A stretch of 51,321 nucleotides of DNA from an uncultured Eubacteriales bacterium (GTDB lineage: Bacteria > Bacillota > Clostridia > Christensenellales > Aristaeellaceae): NCBI GenBank assembly GCA_902765735.1, contig CACXBB010000005.1:1-51321 (forward strand), given 5' to 3'. This document shows, in pieces, positions 46,292-51,321 of this stretch; positions within the stretch are counted from its first letter, which is position 1, and every line of letters starts with the position of its first letter. Made by a program: the position numbers and the translations under genes. Under the pieces are notes generated by a model. The model was given only the letters and a program-made list of their open reading frames with translations, searched no databases and was not told the origin of the DNA.

Positions 46292-49200
46292 CTACTCCCT
46301 ACTGCCTACTCCCTCGATCAAATCCCCGATCCGCAAGGGCTTCGCGTAGTAGTACCCCTGGAAGCTCTCCACGTGGAAGCGCTTGAGGATATCCCGCATG
46401 CCCTCCGTCTCGATGCCCTCCACGCAGACCTTCGCGCCGAAGATCATGGCCAGATCGGCGATGTTGCTTATGAGCTTCCGGTCGATCTCGTTTTTCTCGA
46501 TGCGCCTGACGAAGCTGCGGTCGATCTTGATGATGTCGAAGGGGATCTCCTTGAGGATGCCGATGGAGGAGAACCCGGTGCCGAAGTCGTCCAGCGCCAC
46601 CAGCACGCCCCTCGACTTCAGGTGGATGATCACGTTCTTCAACAGCTCCAGGTTCAGCAGCCGGCAGCGCTCGGTGACCTCAAAGCACAAATGCTCCGGC
46701 GGGTACTCCAGCTCGTTTAATATGCGCAGCACCATATCCACGAAGTCCGGCTTTTCGATCTGCGTGTAGGAGAGGTTGACGTTGACGACAAACCCGGGAT
46801 TTTTGCCGAGTACGCGCTTCGCCGCCAGTATGGACTCCCGGATGATCCACTCCCCGAGCTCCGGGAAGAGCGGGTCCGACTCCAGAAGCGGTATGAACAG
46901 GTCCGGCGGCACCAGGCCGTACTGGTCGTTTTTCCAGCGCAGCAGGGCCTCCGCGCCGATGAGCCGCTCGGTTTTGGCGTCTACCACCGGCTGATAGAGC
47001 AGGAAGAAGCCCTCGTAACCGCGCATGATGGAGGCGCGTATGGCGTGCAGCTTCTCCAGCCGCTTGTGGTTTTCCTCGTTCAGATCGTTCTGGAACTCCA
47101 CCAGGTTGCCCTGCTGGCGGAACTTGGATTCCTCGTTGGCGAAGTTCAGGCAGGCGTAGACCGTCTGGGAGTCCACGTCGAAGCGGTCCACCCGCAGCGC
47201 GCCGCAGTGCAGATCCAGCAGTATCTTCCGGTCGTCCACCTGGAAGCCCTCGTGGAGGAACGCGCGGAAGCGGTTGTAGCGCTCCTTGAGCTCCGATATG
47301 GACAGCGTGTTGCTGATGACCGCGAACTTCGTGCCGTCGATGCGGTAGGTGTGGCCGGTGTTGCCCACCGACTCGAACACCTTCCTGGCGTAGAGCTGCA
47401 GCACGCGGTTTCCGAAGTGGTAGCCGTACATCTCGTTGATCTCGGAGAAGCGGCTGATGCCGAAGAGTATCACGCTGAACTCGGTGTTTCGCATGATGCC
47501 GCCGTCCAGGTCCTCGAAGAAGCCGTACTGGTTGCGAAGCCCGGTCAGCGCGTCGATGTGCCCCTGCACGCCGTGGTTGCGGATGGTGCCGGCGAAGTAG
47601 TCCGGCTCGCCGTTCAGATCCTGGATCACCACGCCCCGGCAGGTGCACACCTCGTACTCGCCGGTCACGCGCATGGCGCGGTACTGCATGTCGTGGCCCG
47701 CGGCGTTGCCGGAGAAGATGTCGTCGATGCCCTTGTGATAGGCCGCGCGGTCCTCCGGGTGGATGCGGCTTTCCCAGATATCCCCCGCGCCGTACATGTA
47801 TTCCGACGGCAGCCCGAAGGTGTCCACAGCGTTCTTGGACCAGCGGGAGAAGTCGTACTTCATGTCGCACAGGTACACGTAGGTGCCGTCCGAGACCACC
47901 TCGAAGGACTTGAACAGGCCGTCCAGCAGCAGGCGGCGCTCCTCGCTGATGATCCGTATGTTCGTCTTTTCCTTGTAGGTATGGCTCTCCTTCAGCAGCT
48001 TTTCACGCTTCAGCCGCGCCTTTTCCTCGTACATGTGGTTGTCGGCGCGGTTGAAAACGTCCTCGACGGAGCGGTCGCTGTACGGCTGGAACTCCGCCAG
48101 CCCGGAGGCGATCACCGGCCCCTCGCCGATGCGGATGTTCTCCTCCACCCGCCGCCTGAGGCCGGAGACCAGGCTCTCCCGGTTTGCGAAATCCTGGCCC
48201 CTGAGCACCGCGACGAATTCATCCCCGCCGATGCGGTACACCGGGCTGTGGTGGAAGATGCGGCAGACCAGCCTGCAGGCGGCTTTGATGTAGTCGTCGC
48301 CCGCCTTGTGGCCCTCGGTGTCGTTGATGTGCTTAAGTCCGTTGATGTCGCACACCACGATGCCGAAGGGGTCGCCCCCCGCCTTCGTCAGCTTTTGCAG
48401 CTCCTTCTCCATCTCGTGGTAGGCGGTCTTGTTCTTGGTGCCGGTCAGCTCGTCCCGACGGGCCATCTCGTTGGCCGTGGACAGTGCCGCCAGGTGCTCC
48501 TTTTCGCGGCGCACGTCCTCCTCGCGGTTCTCCACGCAGATGATGAAGTGGCTGTGGTCGGAGGAGTAGGTCACCGTCATGCGCGTGTACTGGCTCCTGC
48601 CGCCGCCCACGACCATGCGGTAGTCCTCGGTGAGCTGCCGCCTGTGCTCGAGCTGGGAGATCAGATGGTCCCGGTCCAGGAAGAGCCGTATGCGGTTTCT
48701 GTCCTCGGGATGGATGAGTCGCCCCGCGTTCTTCCAGGCGGCCGCGAAGAAGTCCTCGCCCTCCTCCTGGATCTTCAATTCGCCGGACTTCCGCCTCACG
48801 GAGAGCTCCGCGTAGTTCGAGGTTTCGCAGTCGATGTAATAGATGAGGTCGTAGTGGGAGGCCAGGCGCTCGGCGATCTGGGTGTAGGTCACGCTCTTCT
48901 TCTGATCCTCCTTCAGCGCGAGGCTGGCCTGCACCTCCGAATCGATGTTCTTGATGCACACGATGATGTGCTTCTTGTCCCGGGCCATGATCTCGGTGTG
49001 GCGGATGTGCCTCACCTCACCGGCCACCACCAGCCGCCACGCCATCGAGAAGGAGCTGCCGCCCTTTAAGTTGTTCAGCATCACGTCCTTGTAGTGCAGG
49101 CGCATGGCCTTCTCCTGATCCTCGGGATGCACGTACTTCCGGATGCTCCGCCGGCTCTCGGCAAAGAAGTCGCTGCCGGTGGCCGGGACGTTCAGCTTCT

Positions 49201-49747
49201 TGTATTCGTCCGTCGAGGAGATCTCAATGTAGGTGTTGGTGTCGATGTCGATGTAGTATAGCGTGTCATACTGCCCGGCGAGGCTTGAGGTGATCTGGTT
49301 GTAGACCTCCTTCTGCCGCTCGATCTCCTTTTCGTTCTCCCGCTTCCGGTATTCCGCGTCGATGTTCTTGACGCCCAGCACGAAGCAGTCCGTCTCGTCG
49401 TCCAGGCCGCGAATCAGCCGGAGGGCGTGCCACACGGGCGCGCCGTCGATCATCAGGCGGTACTCGACAAGCTGCATCGTGCCCCTCTTCATCCCGGCAA
49501 GGAGTTTGTCCCGCTGAATGTCGTCGATGAAGATGTTCTGATCCTCGGGGCAGACCACCTTTTTGCAGTCCCGAACGATGTCCCTGAAAAAATCATCCCC
49601 GCCCTGCTCAAGGTTGAGGGCATGATACCGCGGGTCCACGGAGTACCAGAAGTACTCGCCGGTCGCCGCGTTGACATAGTACACGCTGGTATAATCCACC
49701 AGCAGCGCCTGGGCGATTTTTTTGAATACCTTTTCCTCTGTCGTCAT
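46292..49747 (-). CDS. PAS/GGDEF/degenerate GGDEF/EAL c-di-GMP enzyme
   Basis: 1151 aa from ATG 49747, which has GAGGTGG upstream; the ATG at 49789 lies on the likely transcription start. There is no membrane segment. Three PAS-like domains (about 1-440), an intact GGDEF (about 450-600; YRIGGDEFVAVL near 507), another PAS-like domain (about 630-750), a second GGDEF with a lost active site (YRIDGTKFAVI, near 804), then EAL (about 905-1145). The EAL domain has EALLRW, VNVNLSYTQ, FEVTER, ALDDFGTGFSS, IKIDRSF and EGIETEG, so it looks catalytically complete. It should both make and cleave c-di-GMP under sensory control. Confidence 0.92.
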   Translation of the reverse strand: MTTEEKVFKKIAQALLVDYTSVYYVNAATGEYFWYSVDPRYHALNLEQGGDDFFRDIVRDCKKVVCPEDQNIFIDDIQRDKLLAGMKRGTMQLVEYRLMIDGAPVWHALRLIRGLDDETDCFVLGVKNIDAEYRKRENEKEIERQKEVYNQITSSLAGQYDTLYYIDIDTNTYIEISSTDEYKKLNVPATGSDFFAESRRSIRKYVHPEDQEKAMRLHYKDVMLNNLKGGSSFSMAWRLVVAGEVRHIRHTEIMARDKKHIIVCIKNIDSEVQASLALKEDQKKSVTYTQIAERLASHYDLIYYIDCETSNYAELSVRRKSGELKIQEEGEDFFAAAWKNAGRLIHPEDRNRIRLFLDRDHLISQLEHRRQLTEDYRMVVGGGRSQYTRMTVTYSSDHSHFIICVENREEDVRREKEHLAALSTANEMARRDELTGTKNKTAYHEMEKELQKLTKAGGDPFGIVVCDINGLKHINDTEGHKAGDDYIKAACRLVCRIFHHSPVYRIGGDEFVAVLRGQDFANRESLVSGLRRRVEENIRIGEGPVIASGLAEFQPYSDRSVEDVFNRADNHMYEEKARLKREKLLKESHTYKEKTNIRIISEERRLLLDGLFKSFEVVSDGTYVYLCDMKYDFSRWSKNAVDTFGLPSEYMYGAGDIWESRIHPEDRAAYHKGIDDIFSGNAAGHDMQYRAMRVTGEYEVCTCRGVVIQDLNGEPDYFAGTIRNHGVQGHIDALTGLRNQYGFFEDLDGGIMRNTEFSVILFGISRFSEINEMYGYHFGNRVLQLYARKVFESVGNTGHTYRIDGTKFAVISNTLSISELKERYNRFRAFLHEGFQVDDRKILLDLHCGALRVDRFDVDSQTVYACLNFANEESKFRQQGNLVEFQNDLNEENHKRLEKLHAIRASIMRGYEGFFLLYQPVVDAKTERLIGAEALLRWKNDQYGLVPPDLFIPLLESDPLFPELGEWIIRESILAAKRVLGKNPGFVVNVNLSYTQIEKPDFVDMVLRILNELEYPPEHLCFEVTERCRLLNLELLKNVIIHLKSRGVLVALDDFGTGFSSIGILKEIPFDIIKIDRSFVRRIEKNEIDRKLISNIADLAMIFGAKVCVEGIETEGMRDILKRFHVESFQGYYYAKPLRIGDLIEGVGSRE

Positions 49748-49797
49748 AAGCCACCTCGCAGGGTCCCCGGGGATCGGGCTGTTATCCATTGCAGTTT

Positions 49798-49826
49798 TAT
49801 ATAATGCCGATTCACCTCATCCGTCA
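49798..49826 (-). promoter_or_regulatory. Promoter of the GGDEF-EAL gene, -35 inside an F2 repeat
   Basis: Minus strand TGACGG (49826-49821), 17 bp, TATATA (49803-49798). TGACGG is part of the invariant GCTGACGGATGAGG end of the F2 repeat at 49812. Confidence 0.5.
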
Positions 49827-49977
49827 GCCCTTCGGGCTGCCACCTTCCCCTCAAGGGGAAGGCTTTTGGTACCGTGCCCGTCGGCCTTTCCTTCTGTTAG
49901 AAGGGTTTTGGTACCGTGTCCGTTGGCCTTCCCCTTGAGGGGAAGGTGGACCGCCGAAGGCGGGACGGATGAGGTGC
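49812..49977. repeat. F2 palindrome
   Basis: CACCTCATCCGTCAGCCC at one end, GACGGATGAGGTG at the other. Inside are CCTTCCCCTCAAGGGGAAGG, then the repeated TTTTGGTACCGTG (twice, with small changes), then CCTTCCCCTTGAGGGGAAGG. It separates the GGDEF-EAL gene from the histidine kinase gene and holds no open frame. Confidence 0.83.
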
Positions 49978-49994
49978 GGATAGCGATAAAGATG

Positions 49995-51224
49995 TCACTG
50001 CCGCCTGCCGATCATCTGCTCCAGCGTCTCATACAGCCGCTCGGGCTCCACGGGCTTGGAGAGGTGCGCATTCATGCCCGCCTGGAGGGAGAGCTGCACG
50101 TCCTCGTCGAAGGCGTTGGCCGTCATGGCGATGATGGGGATCTCCCCCGCGTCGGGCCGGCTGAGCTCGCGGATGGCGCGGGCGGCGTCCAGGCCGTTCA
50201 TGACGGGCATGCGCACGTCCATCAGTATGGCGTCGTAGTAGCCCGCCGGATGGTCGGAGAACATGTCCACGGCCACCTGGCCGTTCTCGGCGCGCTCCGA
50301 CTGGATATCCTCGATGTCCAACAGGTCCATGAGTATGTCGGCATTGAGCTCGATGTCCTCCACCACCAGCATGCGGCGGCCGCTGAGCGAACCGGGCTCG
50401 CCCGCCGCCTCGGCGGGGGCCTGCTCGGGCTCGGGCTCGACGGCGCTGCGCATGCGCAGCACGTGCTGCACGCTTCGCATCAGGCTGTCCTTGAACAGCG
50501 GCTTGGAGCTCACGCTGTCCACCCCGGCCTGCATGGCCTGCTCCTGCTTGTCCTCCCAGTCGTAGCCGGTCAACAGTATGACCGCCGTCTCGCCCCTGTC
50601 CAGCTTGCGCAGCTCGCGGGTGAAGGCCAGGCCGTCCATGGCGGGCATCATGTAGTCCGTCAGCACGATCTGATAGGGCTGCCCCGCCTCCGTCTTCGCC
50701 CGGATCATCCCGAGGGCCTTCTCGCCGCTTTCGACGATGTCGGACTGTATGCCCACCGACTCCGCCACCAGCTGCTCGTGCTCGCGGGCCACCGGGTCGT
50801 CGTCCACGATCAGCATGCGCAGGTTTTCGGGCAGCGTTTCGTCTTCATCCCGGACGCTGCGGTTCGAGACCTTCAGCGTGACGGTGACCGTGAACGTGGT
50901 GCCCACGCCCTTTTCGCTTTCCACATGGATCTCGCCGTTCATCATGGAGACGATGCTCTTGGTGATGGCCATGCCCAGGCCGGTGGAGCCGTAGCGGCTC
51001 ACGGAGACCTCGTTCTCCTGGGAGAACGCCTCGAAGATCTTCGGTATGAACTCCTTGCTCATGCCGACGCCGGTGTCCTGCATCACGAAGCGGAGCACGC
51101 AGTGCTGCTCGAAGCGCTGGATCTGCTCCACGTTGAAGGTGACGGTCCCGCCCTCGGGGGTAAACTTGACGGCGTTGCCCAGTATGTTGATCATCACCTG
51201 CTTGAGCTTCATGTCGTCGCCGAT
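49995..51224 (-). CDS. Hybrid histidine kinase, C-terminal part only
   Basis: The readable part starts mid-protein: GDDMKLKQVMINILGNAVKF is the N box of the kinase ATPase domain, DTGVGMSKEF the G1 box and GLGMAITKSI the G2 box. Two receiver domains follow: VLTDYMMPAMDG with K in VSSKPLF, and ILMDVRMPVMNG with K in HLSKPVEP. The dimerisation (HisKA) and sensor parts are missing. Reading upstream from 51224 the frame meets TAG, the first bases of the F4 element, so ATG 51212 is not the true start. The gene is either broken by the element or cut by the assembly edge. Neighbouring c-di-GMP gene suggests signalling. Confidence 0.9.
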   Translation of the reverse strand: MGDDMKLKQVMINILGNAVKFTPEGGTVTFNVEQIQRFEQHCVLRFVMQDTGVGMSKEFIPKIFEAFSQENEVSVSRYGSTGLGMAITKSIVSMMNGEIHVESEKGVGTTFTVTVTLKVSNRSVRDEDETLPENLRMLIVDDDPVAREHEQLVAESVGIQSDIVESGEKALGMIRAKTEAGQPYQIVLTDYMMPAMDGLAFTRELRKLDRGETAVILLTGYDWEDKQEQAMQAGVDSVSSKPLFKDSLMRSVQHVLRMRSAVEPEPEQAPAEAAGEPGSLSGRRMLVVEDIELNADILMDLLDIEDIQSERAENGQVAVDMFSDHPAGYYDAILMDVRMPVMNGLDAARAIRELSRPDAGEIPIIAMTANAFDEDVQLSLQAGMNAHLSKPVEPERLYETLEQMIGRRQ

Positions 51225-51225
51225 C

Positions 51226-51321
51226 TAGAGTGTGTTTCTAAATGCCGGGAGATGCAGTTTCGAGCGGATTTGGCTGCATTTCAAGGCGATTTTCCGCAGG
51301 CTTAGTGGGGCTAAGTCAAGG
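51226..51321 (+). repeat. F4 element, left half, at the right edge
   Basis: 51226-51311 is identical to 44980-45065; the last ten bases are TAAGTCAAGG. AAGTCAAGG also occurs at 19-27, in the oppositely oriented half at the left edge. The element cuts the histidine kinase gene between its HisKA and ATPase regions. Confidence 0.88.

Noticed and set aside
49748-49789. Longer N-terminus for the GGDEF-EAL protein
   Set aside because: There is no ribosome site before 49789, and the -10 box lies only about 10 bp upstream, so the transcript would start at or after that ATG.
1-51321. Circular molecule, because both edges share AAGTCAAGG
   Set aside because: Nine bases within a dispersed repeat are no evidence for circularity, and the truncated genes at the two edges are unrelated.

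Overview
The window reads as a chromosomal stretch from a GC-rich member of the Clostridia, probably an anaerobic gut or animal-associated lineage. The lineage is inferred from gene content only: a Trp-type T-box leader, sigma-A promoters with near-consensus boxes, a single-chain iron-sulfur serine dehydratase, DUF421-DUF4363, YitT and DUF6465 proteins, two LtaS-type enzymes and a molybdenum-dependent purine oxidation cluster. No rRNA or tRNA is present, so genus cannot be fixed. No phage, plasmid, CRISPR or transposase gene is visible.

Layout. (1) 1-11.7 kb, minus strand: a purine catabolism cluster, transcribed guaD - xdhA - xdhB - 2Fe-2S subunit - ssnA - ygfK - dpaL(ygeX) - GNAT. It resembles the anaerobic urate/xanthine degradation cluster of gut bacteria: guanine deaminase and a three-subunit xanthine dehydrogenase-type enzyme feed oxidised purines to SsnA/YgfK, and DpaL converts 2,3-diaminopropionate to pyruvate and ammonia. 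(2) 11.7-19.7 kb: a candidate small RNA, an XRE-DUF6465 protein with a histone-like tail, aspartate kinase and ispE, a CapA-like protein, a zinc-ribbon protein, DUF421-DUF4363 and an FMN-dependent alpha-hydroxy-acid oxidase homologue. (3) 19.8-23 kb: a T-box(Trp)-controlled TrpB2, a prohibitin-like membrane protein and a DUF3237 protein. (4) 23-34.3 kb: a double substrate-binding/PAS/GGDEF sensor, an LtaS-type enzyme, a type IV pilin-like gene with a long structured leader, a two-gene mini-operon (72 aa plus a 34 aa membrane peptide), a secreted small protein, zinc-ribbon proteins and an L,D-transpeptidase with Ig-like domains. (5) 34.3-43.3 kb, plus strand: a membrane GDPD, a second LtaS-type enzyme, DUF445, an intracellular GH5, and the serine pair sstT-sdaA. 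(6) 43.3-51.3 kb, minus strand: a 42 aa gene, an atypical response regulator with a partner of unknown function, YitT, a large PAS/GGDEF/degenerate-GGDEF/EAL protein, and a hybrid histidine kinase cut off at the right edge.

The most unusual property is the density of non-coding repeats. I see four families. F1 is long palindromes whose arms are made of a GAGTGNA heptad and whose heptad type is matched between the two arms of each copy. F2 is CTTCCCCT..AGGGGAAGG palindromes, often nested inside F1. F3 is short palindromes of different sequence that share a CCCTACG tail. F4 is an element with a GAGTGTGTTTCTAAA terminal inverted repeat next to TA, present at both extreme ends of the window and at the 3' end of the YitT gene. 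F4 supplies the C-termini of two proteins and cuts the histidine kinase, and it probably explains why the sequence stops where it does. The many long open frames opposite real genes are GC-driven shadows and are omitted.
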